Assembly (NCBI RefSeq): GCF_003061515.1
Contig: NZ_CP028924.1
Coordinates: forward strand, 2,790,001 to 2,854,000
DNA length: 64,000 bases
DNA from: Colwellia sp. Arc7-D
GTDB taxonomy: Bacteria; Pseudomonadota; Gammaproteobacteria; Enterobacterales; Alteromonadaceae
Reading direction: 5' to 3'
Every line of letters begins with the position of its first letter. Position 1 is the first letter of the stretch. Shown one piece after another: positions 39,109 to 46,863 of the stretch. A program made the translations under genes and the position numbers. Under the pieces are notes generated by a model that was not told the DNA's origin, ran no database searches, and saw nothing but the letters and a program-made list of their open reading frames with translations.

Positions 39109-39506
39109 TATTCGGCATTCTTCTGTAGTTTTTGACGTTGCTGTTCAATCATTGCCTCTAACTTATCAAGCTGTTGTTCATCTAAATCTTCTGAAATAGA
39201 AGAGAAGGCAGCAATGACACTATTCTCATCTTTAGAAACAAAATCATGAGTAACATTTTTGATAAGTTGGCCTATTAATTCATGACGTTCAACTTTGGGG
39301 TAGTATTGATAAGCATGGCCGCTTTTCTCTCTGCCAAGTAAATCCTTTTTAAACAATCGCTCTAAAGTACTTTGTATAGTATTTAGTGATCCACCTCTAT
39401 TTTTTTCAAAATAACTAAATACCTGTTTAGCATCAGCAGGTTGTATTTTCCATAGATATTCTAAAACTTGTTTTTCTAATTCACCGAGTTGCATAGATTT
39501 TTTCAT
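39108..39506 (-). CDS. BlaI/MecI/CopY-family repressor
   Basis: 132 residues with an N-terminal winged helix (LGELEKQVLEYLWKIQPADAKQVF at the start; SLNTIQSTLERLFKKDLLGREKSG, the recognition-helix region, near residue 40; HAYQYYPKVE). The C-terminal third is a helical dimerisation domain (SISEDLDEQQLDKLEAMI). It is the first gene of the metal-efflux operon set and overlaps the M56 gene by one base. Palindromes at 39536-39566 (upstream of itself) and 38044-38076 (upstream of czcC) are likely binding sites. Metal-responsive BlaI-like repressors such as CopY act on copper; the effector here is unknown. Confidence 0.92.
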   Translation of the reverse strand: MKKSMQLGELEKQVLEYLWKIQPADAKQVFSYFEKNRGGSLNTIQSTLERLFKKDLLGREKSGHAYQYYPKVERHELIGQLIKNVTHDFVSKDENSVIAAFSSISEDLDEQQLDKLEAMIEQQRQKLQKNAE

Positions 39507-39535
39507 TGCTATAAATTCTGGTGTGATATTGACAT

Positions 39536-39566
39536 ACTAAAAACCGACAGGCAATCGGTATTTAGT
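39536..39566. promoter_or_regulatory. Operator upstream of the blaI-type gene (autoregulation)
   Basis: ACTAAAAACCGA (39536-39547), 7-base centre CAGGCAA, TCGGTATTTAGT (39555-39566): 12-bp arms with one mismatch, ending 30 bases before the start codon. The core matches the site before czcC. Confidence 0.7.
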
Positions 39567-40013
39567 GTTTTTACGGTTATATATTCATATTAACTTTTGG
39601 AAATGGTGTCTGTGCTTTGTTTTTTTATTCGGGTAGTTGTTGTGAAATGATTAGTACAAAAGTATTCGTAAATTACCTGCTAAAACCGAGAGCATCAGAT
39701 TAACAATATTCATATTAGGTTCCTGCGGTATAATGAATAAATACCGTTTATTATTGTCTAAATAACTATTAATTTAATATTTCACTTTAACTCGATTGTA
39801 TTTACGCTTTGTGAGAATAAACGTTGAATATTCAAATGTCAGCTTTGACGATGCCGACTATTTATCAAGTTCCATTTAACTCCATAAAATGAACTCAGAG
39901 TTAACTTTAAAAAATACATAACCAACGTATGCTTTGAGCTTAAACCAGCCCCACAAGTGAGCAGAAAATCTTAGCTAATATTGCCTAAATATGTTCCTGA
40001 ATTTGCAAAAGCT

Positions 40014-40137
40014 TAATGTCCGCAATTGGCTAACAGAAGTCACAAGGTTATCTTCGATGCTAATGACCGCTTTATTAGTTAAGCGGACGTTAGAATAAAA
40101 ACTGCTAGAGTCCGCAATGCGCACATTGCGGACATTA
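40014..40137. repeat. 124-base element with 13-bp inverted ends
   Basis: TAATGTCCGCAAT (40014-40026) and its exact reverse complement ATTGCGGACATTA (40125-40137). The interior has further GCGGACGTTAG and TCCGCAATGCGCAC units that pair with the ends. Comparable to 12552-12673 in length, in end sequence (NNTNCCGC) and in lying at the far side of a cassette array. No coding capacity. Confidence 0.65.
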
Positions 40138-40203
40138 GGTAATAAGCACCAAACAAAGCTTAGAATTAGATTTTGGTGTCAGTTTTATCGGGGGAGGATC
40201 AAC

Positions 40204-40229
40204 ACCCGCTTAATTAGCTTGTTATAAGT
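40204..40229 (-). repeat. Half attC at the distal end of the cassette array
   Basis: On the minus strand the stop of the 40222 gene lies in ACTTATAAC, followed by AAGCTAATTAAGCGGG, the normal opening of an attC here. The second half cannot be recognised; the sequence passes straight into the flank shared with 12.7 kb. Confidence 0.5.
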
Positions 40230-40653
40230 CGCCGTAATGCCAAGTTCCATTTGAAGCGGCCACTATTTTGTCCGCTAGCTTTTTAGGTATTTTAATATCA
40301 ACGTTTTTAATGCTCAATACTACGTGATCGAAAATAGTTCCTTCGATTTTTTTACCAGTTACCTCAACTAGTGGTACCTTAATTGGTTCGTGACCAATAC
40401 GAAATAGAAACATAATTCCTAGGTAGAGTTCAGAGCTATTTACACCGACGGTAACACAATTACTGTAATTCACTAATCCCATTTTCATGGAACGTAAGTA
40501 AGACTTTTCCCCTTTAAAACTCTCCCTACATGGGTATTGTTTTGCTAAATAACTCCATCCGCCAAATTTTGATAAAATAAAGCAGACAATACTCCACAAT
40601 CCAACAAAAAAAAGTGGAAATAATTGCGGGTACTCTTCGAAGATTACATTCAT
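40222..40653 (-). CDS. Membrane protein of unknown function (cassette gene)
   Basis: 143 residues: one transmembrane helix at about 10-30 (FPLFFVGLWSIVCFILS), a short basic loop and a domain of about 100 residues (SMKMGLVNYSNCVTVGVNSSELYLGIMFLFRIG near residue 55, in pieces; then EPIKVPLVEVTGKK and HVVLSIKNVDIKIPKKLADKI). Small single-helix proteins with this kind of beta-strand tail are frequent among integron cassettes. Upstream there is a complete attC (40677-40766), and its stop codon lies in the core of the next. Function not known. Confidence 0.72.
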   Translation of the reverse strand: MNVIFEEYPQLFPLFFVGLWSIVCFILSKFGGWSYLAKQYPCRESFKGEKSYLRSMKMGLVNYSNCVTVGVNSSELYLGIMFLFRIGHEPIKVPLVEVTGKKIEGTIFDHVVLSIKNVDIKIPKKLADKIVAASNGTWHYGDL

Positions 40654-40676
40654 GCTAATTAATACTCATAACGCCA

Positions 40677-40766
40677 CGTTAAGCGGCAAATAATAGCTGG
40701 CTAAAATGTGTGAGGCACGAACAACAGCCAGCTGTTACTTGTCCGTTTGAACACTTTATCAGGCTT
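40677..40766 (-). repeat. Integron attC site
   Basis: On the minus strand: AAGCCTGATAAAG, GTTCAAACGGACAAG, TAACAGCTGTTGGCTG, later TAGCCAGCTATTATT, GCCGCTTAACG, then GGCGTTATG. The opposing arms GTTGGCTG/TAGCCAGC and the simple core GGCGTTATG identify it. The gene at 40759 stops within its first core. Confidence 0.85.
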
Positions 40767-41556
40767 TTCCTACACCAAAAAATGAACGCAACTTTTTACC
40801 CCAAGTTCGTTCATAAAAAGGAGCTAAATTAATAAGATACTGACTCACTCCAGCTTCATCTGGCCGTACAATGAATAAATCTACAGCTTCACCTGCAGGA
40901 GCAGTATCACCAGCGACATGCCCAACTTCACGCATTGCTAATTCTAAATCCCCATCCCCTTCTATCCCAACAAGTAAATGAGGTTTTTCATCAATAGAGC
41001 GATCATGCATTAGAGCAACATAGGCTTTTTTAACTTCTTTATGTTTAACTAAAAGTTGAGTTAACGAATCGACCATTTTGGTTGGATAATTAGACGGTTG
41101 ACCAAGTAGAACTTTTGTTTCTTTTTCTACAACTCTTTGAGATGGTACTTGACTGATACCGTTATTTAAAAGCTGTTCGATTTCTTGAGGAATAAACTCC
41201 TTCCCATAGTCAGATTTAGGGTTAAGGAAAAGATTAGACCCCATAGTCATTTCAAATAGCGATCTTACTGGTAATTCTATATAAGATTGCTCACTATCAA
41301 GAGCCTTAGATAAAACATCCAAAGACGAAAAAAAAGGAATAACGGGGTCACCATCTTGTTTTTCCCAATTTTGAATGTTTATTTTACTCCCAGCAAGTAG
41401 ATCTATTTCATCTAATTCTGTGGGCTGTTCTCCAGTATCACCAAGTACAAAAATTGTTGATTGTAATAAAACTGAGCAAAATTCAGGGCGATGAGCTGGC
41501 TCATCAGCAGCCAGTCTTAATAGTGCTTCAAGTTTGTTTTCTCCGTCAATATCCAT
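40759..41556 (-). CDS. SseB-family protein (cassette gene)
   Basis: 265 residues. The N-terminal domain has ENKLEALLRLAADEPAHRPEF and IPFFSSLDVLSKALDSEQSYIELP, and the C-terminal domain has KKAYVALMHDRSIDEKPHLLVGIEGDG and VDLFIVRPDEAGVSQYL; together they match the two-domain layout of SseB (enhanced serine sensitivity) proteins. Their biochemical role is unclear; some are linked to type VI/III secretion or stress. The Pro-rich/basic C-terminus (LRSFFGVGKA) is typical. A GGAGG site precedes the start. It sits alone between two attC sites, so it forms one cassette. Confidence 0.85.
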   Translation of the reverse strand: MDIDGENKLEALLRLAADEPAHRPEFCSVLLQSTIFVLGDTGEQPTELDEIDLLAGSKINIQNWEKQDGDPVIPFFSSLDVLSKALDSEQSYIELPVRSLFEMTMGSNLFLNPKSDYGKEFIPQEIEQLLNNGISQVPSQRVVEKETKVLLGQPSNYPTKMVDSLTQLLVKHKEVKKAYVALMHDRSIDEKPHLLVGIEGDGDLELAMREVGHVAGDTAPAGEAVDLFIVRPDEAGVSQYLINLAPFYERTWGKKLRSFFGVGKA

Positions 41557-41569
41557 TTCATCCTCCGAA

Positions 41570-41660
41570 GGCCTAATGCCATAATAACAGACAAAAAATA
41601 GTTTGTTAAAATGTTGAGGGACGAAAACAGAAAACTGTTTTTATCCTTGTTTATTAGGTA
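41570..41660 (-). repeat. Integron attC site, degenerate
   Basis: On the minus strand it opens TACCTAATAAACAAGG, with partial complementarity between AAACAGTTTTCTG and AAACTATTTTTTG arms, and ends TGGCATTAGGCC, a GTTRRRY-like core. It lies between the SseB cassette and the lipoprotein cassette. Confidence 0.6.
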
Positions 41661-42242
41661 CACCTTACATTTGTACAGACTGTTAAGAGTTCTGATTTAA
41701 GCCTTGGTAATTCCTGAACGCCATAATCTTGCAGCCAAGTAGGAAAAATTAGAACTCGATTTGTTGGTAACTCTATTTCTAATTGATTTCCTTCAGGTGT
41801 AGTCGTCGTAGCTCTAATTGCCCAATAATAGCCGTTTTGTTCGCCAAGGATATCGAACTAATTTAGTAATTTTTAAAATAGCTCCTCTCGGTAAAGGAGA
41901 AATTATAGAACGTTGTTTTTCAAAAGCTAGCTTTGTAAATAGCTTTTCATCCCATTTTTTTTGAGATGATTTATATGCTTGGTAGTTATCTGGGGTTGTA
42001 GCATATTGGTTACCAGAATTAAAAATTTGAACTCCTGTACACCATTCAGTTGATTGCACAGTTGCATTAATATCAGCACACCTTGCTTCATACAAAAAGC
42101 CATCTTTAGATGTCATGAAATAACTTCCAATAAGGGTAATTGCCATTGGCTCATTAGTTTTATCATTTACTATTACATTACAACCTGAAAGTATTGATAT
42201 GAATAAAACAGCTAGAAACTTCAAATACACCTCCGAGCACAT
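41654..42242 (-). pseudogene. Lipoprotein of unknown function (cassette gene), frameshifted near its C-terminus
   Basis: The continuous frame from 42242 gives 142 residues with a lipobox (LSGCNVI) near residue 20, ADIN and CTGVQIFNSG in the middle, and an unnatural end at 41814. Shifting by one base near 41852-41858 keeps a coding-like reading to a stop at 41654: ILGEQNGYYWAIRA, then LEIELPTNRVLIFPTWLQDYG in pieces, then SELLTVCTNVRCT. The restored protein has about 195 residues and four or more cysteines. An extra base in GTTCGA relative to an intact gene would explain it. True start may be a few codons inside, before KFLAVLFIS. It lies between two attC sites. Confidence 0.65.
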
Positions 42243-42340
42243 AACGCCACACTATGAGGAAAAAAATTGTTGGCTAGAATTAGCGACGATGGAGCAAAAA
42301 GCCAACTGTTTTTGTCTTTTTGAGTGCATTGTTAAGAAGA
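42240..42340 (-). repeat. Integron attC site
   Basis: On the minus strand: CTTCTTAACAATGC, CTCAAAAAGACAAAAAC, AGTTGGCTTTTTGC, then TAGCCAACAATTTTT, CCTCATAGTG and GGCGTTATG. The arms AGTTGGCT/AGCCAAC pair. The stop of the gene at 42332 falls within the first core. Confidence 0.85.
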
Positions 42341-42697
42341 TGTACACTCCACGCTACCATGTACTAATGGAAAGTTTGCCCAGTCACCACTGCACCACTT
42401 TTTGTCACAATCTAAATTAACATCAGGTAAGCGCCCACCTGGCCACTGAGTGGTACGCTTAAAGTTATGAGTGAATTCTGATTTACAAAGTAGTTCTGCT
42501 CTAATTAGAAAATATTTTTCAAGCATTTCGTAATTTGAAAATCCATTTCCTGATATTTCAATGTAATAAGTATTATCACTAATTTTTTCAAAACGATCAT
42601 ACATTGGCTTTGAGCCAGTAAATGATGATGTTCCATAATCTGAAGATGTACACCCACTTAATAATGCAACAAAAATTAGAATAAGTATCCGATACAA
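42332..42697 (-). CDS. Lipoprotein of unknown function (cassette gene)
   Basis: 121 residues with a lipobox (LLSGCTSS) near residue 16. The mature part (DNTYYIEISGNGFSNYEMLEKYFLIRAELLC in pieces, near residue 42-75) has the layout of small outer-membrane lipoproteins in which a helix with a conserved Cys follows a strand; similar proteins are often annotated near GlyGly or CC0125/CC1285-type lipoproteins. Cys residues later (DCDKKWCSGDW, VECTSS) could pair. It sits between attC sites at 42240 and 42706, so it is a single-gene cassette. Function unknown. Confidence 0.7.
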   Translation of the reverse strand: MYRILILIFVALLSGCTSSDYGTSSFTGSKPMYDRFEKISDNTYYIEISGNGFSNYEMLEKYFLIRAELLCKSEFTHNFKRTTQWPGGRLPDVNLDCDKKWCSGDWANFPLVHGSVECTSS

Positions 42698-42705
42698 TTT
42701 AATCT

Positions 42706-42806
42706 CCCTAACGACCTAATAAAGAGCAAAAAATTGTTGGCTATAATAGCGACGCAGGAGCATAAGCCAACAGTTACTTGTCCTGCTTGAACAGTTTGTT
42801 ATATGG
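42706..42806 (-). repeat. Integron attC site, best preserved of the array
   Basis: On the minus strand: CATATAACAAACTG, TTCAAGCAGGACAAG, TAACTGTTGGCTTATGC, then ATTATAGCCAACAATTT, TTTGCTC and GGTCGTTAGGG. The arms TGTTGGCT and AGCCAACA pair exactly, and the opening TATAACAAACTG resembles the Vibrio repeat (VCR) start TATAACAAACG. Confidence 0.9.
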
Positions 42807-42808
42807 CC

Positions 42809-43243
42809 TTACTCACCGAACAGGCTTTCAAGGTTATTTAATGGCGTTTCATCAACAACAACTTTTGATTTAGAATCTTCTCTTAAGCCTCTTATAGCTG
42901 AAGTAACAAGTAAAATACGCTTCTTTTTAGACAAAAATAATTCTTGATTCTCTTGCAAAGTGACTGCAAAAGCAATCTGTTCTAATTCCATGTTAGTTTT
43001 TTGATCGATAAGGATTAAGGCTGAAAGTTGACCTTCATCGTTTGAGTCTAAAGTAGATCTGATAAGGTTAATCATTTCCAAGTTACTAAGTTGCTCTTCA
43101 AGAGTAACTCTGGTTTTAAATATTGAATCAAAAGCTCCTGAAGTGAGCATTTCTTGAATTTGTATTTTAGGAATGCACTCATCATTTGCATTAACAAACG
43201 ATGAAAAAAGTAAAATTATAACAAAGACATTAATATTTTTCAT
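42809..43243 (-). CDS. Periplasmic protein of unknown function (cassette gene)
   Basis: 144 residues from the ATG at 43241-43243, which has AAGGA upstream; earlier in-frame codons are unlikely. A signal peptide (MKNINVFVIILLFSSFVNA) is followed by a helical, charged mature domain (KIQIQEMLTSGAFDSIFKTRVTLEEQL in pieces; LSALILIDQKTNMELEQIAFA near residue 75; LFLSKKKRILLVTSAIRGL near residue 100). Not recognised. It lies between attC sites, one gene per cassette. Confidence 0.7.
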   Translation of the reverse strand: MKNINVFVIILLFSSFVNANDECIPKIQIQEMLTSGAFDSIFKTRVTLEEQLSNLEMINLIRSTLDSNDEGQLSALILIDQKTNMELEQIAFAVTLQENQELFLSKKKRILLVTSAIRGLREDSKSKVVVDETPLNNLESLFGE

Positions 43244-43257
43244 GAGCATCCTTGGCA

Positions 43258-43355
43258 ATATAACGCCTCCTTAAGAGGCAAATAATAGTTAGCTAAAATA
43301 AGCGACGAATAAGCATAAGCCAACTTTTTTTGTCCTGCTTTAATAACTTGTATGT
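43258..43355 (-). repeat. Integron attC site
   Basis: On the minus strand: CATACAAGTTATTAAAGCAGGAC, read in parts, then AAAGTTGGCTTATGC, TAGCTAACTATTATTTG, CCTCTTAAGGA and GGCGTTATATT. The first core is TACAAG instead of TAACAAG. GTTGGCT/TAGCTAAC arms pair with one mismatch. Confidence 0.8.
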
Positions 43356-43410
43356 TTGTTAACCTCAAAATACATAAGTGCTATCAATAATCAGCTAACT
43401 ATAATACAAA

Positions 43411-44418
43411 CTAAATTGAATACGCCTTTCCAAAAATAGGAATAATTACTTTTAGAGGATCCATGTTTAATGACTTAATTTCTTCATTAAGAGTTTCTAT
43501 AGGATCATTATATCCCTCATCGGTTAACTTAAAAGTCCCAAAGTGGATTCCGATCATCTTTTTACTCTCTAGGTCTTTAAATGCTTGCAGAGCATCCTTT
43601 GGGTTAAGATGAGCGTCTTTCATGAACCATCTAGGCTCATAAGCTCCAATTGGAATTAAAGAAAGATCGGGCGCACCGAGCTTCTCTTTAATTCCTTTAA
43701 AGAATTTCCCGTATCCTGTGTCCCCAGCAAAGTAGATCTTATAAGAATTTTCAATATAGAACCCACCCCAAAGCATTTCTCTTTTATCGAATATGCCTCT
43801 GGCCGACCAGTGCTGTGAGGGAACAAAAGTAATTTTAGTTTTATTAGCTGTTATGCTTTGCCACCAATCCAGATCAATAGCGGCTTTAATTCCGTTATCT
43901 TCTAAAAATGACTTCGTTTTTAACCCTGCAACGACTTTGGGAGCATCTCTATCTTTTAAGCGCTTGAGCGTATCAAGATCTAAGTGATCATAATGATTAT
44001 GAGATATAAGAACGATATCTATTGAAGGCAGATCATCAAAGGCAATACCAGGTTTAATGACTCTCTTGGGTCCAGCAAATTGAACAGGTGAAGCTCTGAG
44101 TGAATAATGAGGATCTGTTAATATGTTTAAATTATCAACCTGAATAAGAACTGATGCATGGTTGATGACAGTAATAATTGGCTCTACTGATCTTTGGCTA
44201 GCAGGTTTAAACTGCTTGGAGTCAATTTCATCTGGCCAAGGAGTAGATTCACTCATGCTCCCCATTTTCCAACTGAGTAGATCAAATATACTTTTATCTT
44301 CAAAAGGCTCAATGTTATCAAATTTAACACCATCAAAAGGAGCGTTAGTCTGAGCATAAGGTTTATATGTGCAGGAGGAGAGTAAAACGGTAAATATTAA
44401 CGCTGTGATTTTTTTCAT
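43411..44418 (-). CDS. MBL-fold metallohydrolase, lipoprotein (cassette gene)
   Basis: 335 residues; lipobox VLLSSCTYKPY near residue 15. The metal-binding motif SHNHYDHLDLDTL (HxHxDH) is near residue 138, with further ligands at QHWSARG, AGDTGYGKFF and IPIGAYEPRWFM, and GIHFGTFKL near residue 290. The lay-out matches the NAPE-phospholipase-D/UlaG-like branch of the beta-lactamase fold; relatives hydrolyse phosphodiesters. It would be anchored in the outer membrane. The gene is the longest in the array; it shares its cassette with a small gene on the opposite strand (44513). AAA-rich start with AGCTAAAT upstream. Confidence 0.85.
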   Translation of the reverse strand: MKKITALIFTVLLSSCTYKPYAQTNAPFDGVKFDNIEPFEDKSIFDLLSWKMGSMSESTPWPDEIDSKQFKPASQRSVEPIITVINHASVLIQVDNLNILTDPHYSLRASPVQFAGPKRVIKPGIAFDDLPSIDIVLISHNHYDHLDLDTLKRLKDRDAPKVVAGLKTKSFLEDNGIKAAIDLDWWQSITANKTKITFVPSQHWSARGIFDKREMLWGGFYIENSYKIYFAGDTGYGKFFKGIKEKLGAPDLSLIPIGAYEPRWFMKDAHLNPKDALQAFKDLESKKMIGIHFGTFKLTDEGYNDPIETLNEEIKSLNMDPLKVIIPIFGKAYSI

Positions 44419-44512
44419 TTAGCTTGCTCATTTTATTTAGTATTTATTTATACCAAAACACATTACGTAACGTAACCTATAAACTTAGATATTAAATTAA
44501 AAGTTAATGAAT

Positions 44513-44692
44513 ATGTTTTCATATATTTAGAAAGGCTCAATTAAAAAGTTGGACAAACTTTATGAAAGTAAACTTGAAGAAGCTATGTATGCCCAGCGTA
44601 AAGGTGATATGAAATCTTACGCAATGATCACTGCTGAAGCTGAAAAAATAAAAGTACAGATTTTGGAACTACAAGCTTCTACAAAAACATAA
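44513..44692 (+). pseudogene. DUF6435-like small protein, frameshifted near its start
   Basis: The frame from TTG 44551 to the stop at 44692 gives KLYESKLEEAMYAQRKGDMK and SYAMITAEAEKIKVQ, the pattern of the small proteins I know as DUF6435 (KLxxxYxxxLExAMxAQRxGDI...YxxLTAEAE). The family start (MFxxFRKxxxKKL) is present in the other frame: ATG at 44513, then reading TTT instead of the TTTT at 44516-44519 gives MFHIFRKAQLKKLDKLYESK. So one extra T, or its miscall, breaks a 59-residue gene. It lies on the opposite strand to its cassette neighbour and ends against an attC core. Confidence 0.65.
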
Positions 44693-44790
44693 CGCCGTTT
44701 TAAGCGACGATTAATAGCTTGCTATAATGTGCAATGAAGTGGAACCGAGCAAACTGTTAAGAGTTCGACTTAAAAACCCTATTTAAGTAT
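44688..44790 (-). repeat. Integron attC site
   Basis: On the minus strand: ATACTTAAATAGGG, TTTTTAAGTCGAACTC, TTAACAGTTTGCTCGG, later TAGCAAGCTATTAATCG, CGCTTAAAACG and GGCGTTATG. GTTTGCTC/TAGCAAGC arms pair partly. The outer arm has extra sequence compared with the other sites. Confidence 0.75.
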
Positions 44791-45010
44791 CCTTATTATC
44801 AGAAAGTAAGTCTAATGCATTAACTAAAAGCTCGTGTTCTTCTGTACCCCTTTTAATATCCCACGCTTTACCTAAGAGAAGCCCACCGAAAATAGCTAGA
44901 GTTGTTGAAGTGAATCCAAACATGTTTTCATCAATAGACAATATAATGCTAGGCATAAAAACAAAAGTAATAAAAACTACTCCCAAAATAAAAAATAACC
45001 ACTTATTCAT
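44783..45010 (-). CDS. Small membrane protein of unknown function (cassette gene)
   Basis: 75 residues with two helices (KWLFFILGVVFITFVFMPSIIL at residues 3-24, read in pieces; TTLAIFGGLLLGKAW near residue 38) and an acidic, soluble C-terminus (EEHELLVNALDLLSDNK). Resembles the two-helix membrane proteins often carried by integron cassettes. Between attC sites at 44688 and 45089; it stops within the first core of the former. Function unknown. Confidence 0.65.
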   Translation of the reverse strand: MNKWLFFILGVVFITFVFMPSIILSIDENMFGFTSTTLAIFGGLLLGKAWDIKRGTEEHELLVNALDLLSDNKDT

Positions 45011-45345
45011 CGTTTGCTTTTATAGTATGTTTCCAATTTGTCCGCAAATTCCAATTTTGTCATAAATCCTCCAGTGATTGATTTGATATCTAACGTCATA
45101 TTAAAAGGTTAATAATCGTTGGTTAAAATAAGTAACGAAGGAGTAAACAACTAACTGTTATTTACCCTTTTGAGTGACTTGTATAGAACACCATTTTTTG
45201 ATTACTTAGCAAAACCAACTTATTTTTTTGTAAAAAAAACTTAAAAACAACCACCTACTGAACCTACCCTGTAACTCAATCTGTGTCTAGCAGAGTATGA
45301 TAAGAACAGCTTCCTTTAAATGATTTAGACTAGCTAGGTACATGT
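45011..45345. other. Right end of the cassette array
   Basis: 335 bases with no gene: the attC at 45089-45188, whose own cassette gene is missing or lies beyond the boundary, followed by AT-rich sequence up to the oxidase gene stop. No integrase gene and no recognisable attI are here. Confidence 0.55.
45089..45188 (-). repeat. Integron attC site at the proximal end of the array
   Basis: On the minus strand: TATACAAGTCACTC, AAAAGGGTAAATAAC, AGTTAGTTGTTTAC, then TTAACCAACGATTATT, AACCTTTTAATATG and GACGTTAGATA. GTTAGTTG/TAACCAAC arms pair with one mismatch. It is the last site to the right. Confidence 0.75.
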
Positions 45346-46758
45346 TTATTGTTCATTCTGCGTGACTGGAAAGCCCATTTTTTCAACTAGGCTTATCCAT
45401 GGTTTACGCCAGCCACCTTTTTCGTCAAGCGTATCTAAGGCATACATCGTTATTTTTGCACCAATCCAGCGAAATGGCTCTGGTGGAATATACCCAGGTA
45501 ATGTAGTAGCAAACTTAAGTTTAACTTCAGGTATACCGCTTTGATCTAAAACCCCTAATCCTACTCGCGCACCAAAGCGCGTAGCGGTAACACCAAAGCC
45601 AGAATAACCACCGGCATAAATCATATCACCTTGATAATAATGCTGGTAATGCACTGCCATTCGGGTAGTTAAAGCGATAGGACCACTCCAAGCATGAGAA
45701 AATTTAATGCCTGTTAGATACGGAAAAGTCTTATAAAAGTTTTCAACCAATGGGTAGAAATTATCGGCAGTTTTATCTGCTTTTGGATCGGTATTATTGT
45801 TAAAGAAATAACCTAAACGTCCACCAAATAATATTCTATTATCAGCCGTTAAACGCATATAGTTTAATTGCGTTCGTGTATCGTATACACCTTGACGATT
45901 CTGCCAGCCAATTTCTTTCATTTGAGCAGCGGTTAACGGCTCACTAACCACAATACGATCACGAATTGCTGACACTCTTCGGGTAATTTTTTTACTACCC
46001 GCGGCGAAAGCATTTGTAGCAAGTAATACTTTATTAGCTTTAATACTGCCTTGTGGAGTAACCACTAGCACACCTGGTTTAAGATGGGTTGACGACTCTA
46101 GTGGGGTGTTTTCAAAGACTCTAACCCCTAACTTCATTGCAGCTTTCTTCAATCCCCATGCAAGCTTGGCTGGGTGTACTGTTCCGCTACGTTTTTTTGA
46201 CCATAAACCACCATGAAATAAAGGTGAGTTGATCTCTTTTTGAGTAGCTTCTTTATCCAATAAATGCGCGTCATGGCCATATTTTGTATACAGCTTATGT
46301 TCACTCACAATATCGGGTAAACCATCATCACCAATGGCGACCGTTAATTCACCGCCCCACTCAATATCGCAATCAATATTGTAACGTTCAATGGTCGCTT
46401 GAAAGCAATCCATGTTCTCTTTACCTAGGCGCTCAAGCTCATCCATGTCTTCAGGAAATAAGCGGTTGGCATTTGCTAAACCATGCATTACTGAGGTAGA
46501 AAGTATCGCTGCAGGGCGACCTGAAGCGCCAATAGCAATAGATTGGGCTTCAATAATAACAACATCACGTTCTGGGTTTGCTTCTTTGGCGTGAATAGCA
46601 GCCCATAATCCTGTAAAACCAGCACCAACAATAAGTAAGTCACACTTTATATTCGCCTCTAACACAGGCTCTGGCTCAGGTGCAGCTTCATTATCTAACC
46701 AATAAGGGAAAAACTTTGTTTTTAATAGTGCCTGTTTAGCATGCAAATTAGTTGTCAT
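45346..46758 (-). CDS. FAD-dependent amine oxidoreductase (PuuB/DadA-like)
   Basis: 470 residues of the DAO fold. The FAD-binding motif LLIVGAGFTGLWAAIHA is near residue 40, with the Glu of VVIIEAQSIAIGASGRP about 30 residues on, and GGYSGFGVTATRFGARVG near the C-terminus closes the FAD site. The long N-terminal extension (LLKTKFFPYWLDNEAAPEPEP) is as in gamma-glutamylputrescine oxidases. The substrate is probably an amine or N-substituted amino acid, e.g. a putrescine or guanidino derivative, given the ureohydrolase and aldehyde dehydrogenase genes nearby. It is separated from those by the regulator and receptor genes; the shared LuxR-type regulator next to it suggests common control. No signal peptide: cytoplasmic. 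Confidence 0.87.
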   Translation of the reverse strand: MTTNLHAKQALLKTKFFPYWLDNEAAPEPEPVLEANIKCDLLIVGAGFTGLWAAIHAKEANPERDVVIIEAQSIAIGASGRPAAILSTSVMHGLANANRLFPEDMDELERLGKENMDCFQATIERYNIDCDIEWGGELTVAIGDDGLPDIVSEHKLYTKYGHDAHLLDKEATQKEINSPLFHGGLWSKKRSGTVHPAKLAWGLKKAAMKLGVRVFENTPLESSTHLKPGVLVVTPQGSIKANKVLLATNAFAAGSKKITRRVSAIRDRIVVSEPLTAAQMKEIGWQNRQGVYDTRTQLNYMRLTADNRILFGGRLGYFFNNNTDPKADKTADNFYPLVENFYKTFPYLTGIKFSHAWSGPIALTTRMAVHYQHYYQGDMIYAGGYSGFGVTATRFGARVGLGVLDQSGIPEVKLKFATTLPGYIPPEPFRWIGAKITMYALDTLDEKGGWRKPWISLVEKMGFPVTQNEQ

Positions 46759-46863
46759 GGGTCGTTACTCGTTCAAATGGATTACATTAAGTATGAAACA
46801 ACTATTTCAAAAAATGAGTAATTTAAATATCCCCTCATAAGGTGAAGCTTACTGGTAAAACGA

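Larger units (their letters stand above)
39507..40221. other. Spacer between the metal operon and the cassette array
   Basis: 715 bases. It holds the blaI operator, then AT-rich sequence, then the duplicated array flank: 39978-40020 similar to 12268-12315, the inverted-repeat element 40014-40137, the 40131-40180 segment similar to 12714-12765, and half an attC at 40205-40228. No gene supported. Confidence 0.6.

Noticed and set aside
40014-40137. Insertion sequence
   Set aside because: Inverted ends but only 124 bases and no transposase; at most a non-autonomous element, listed as a repeat.
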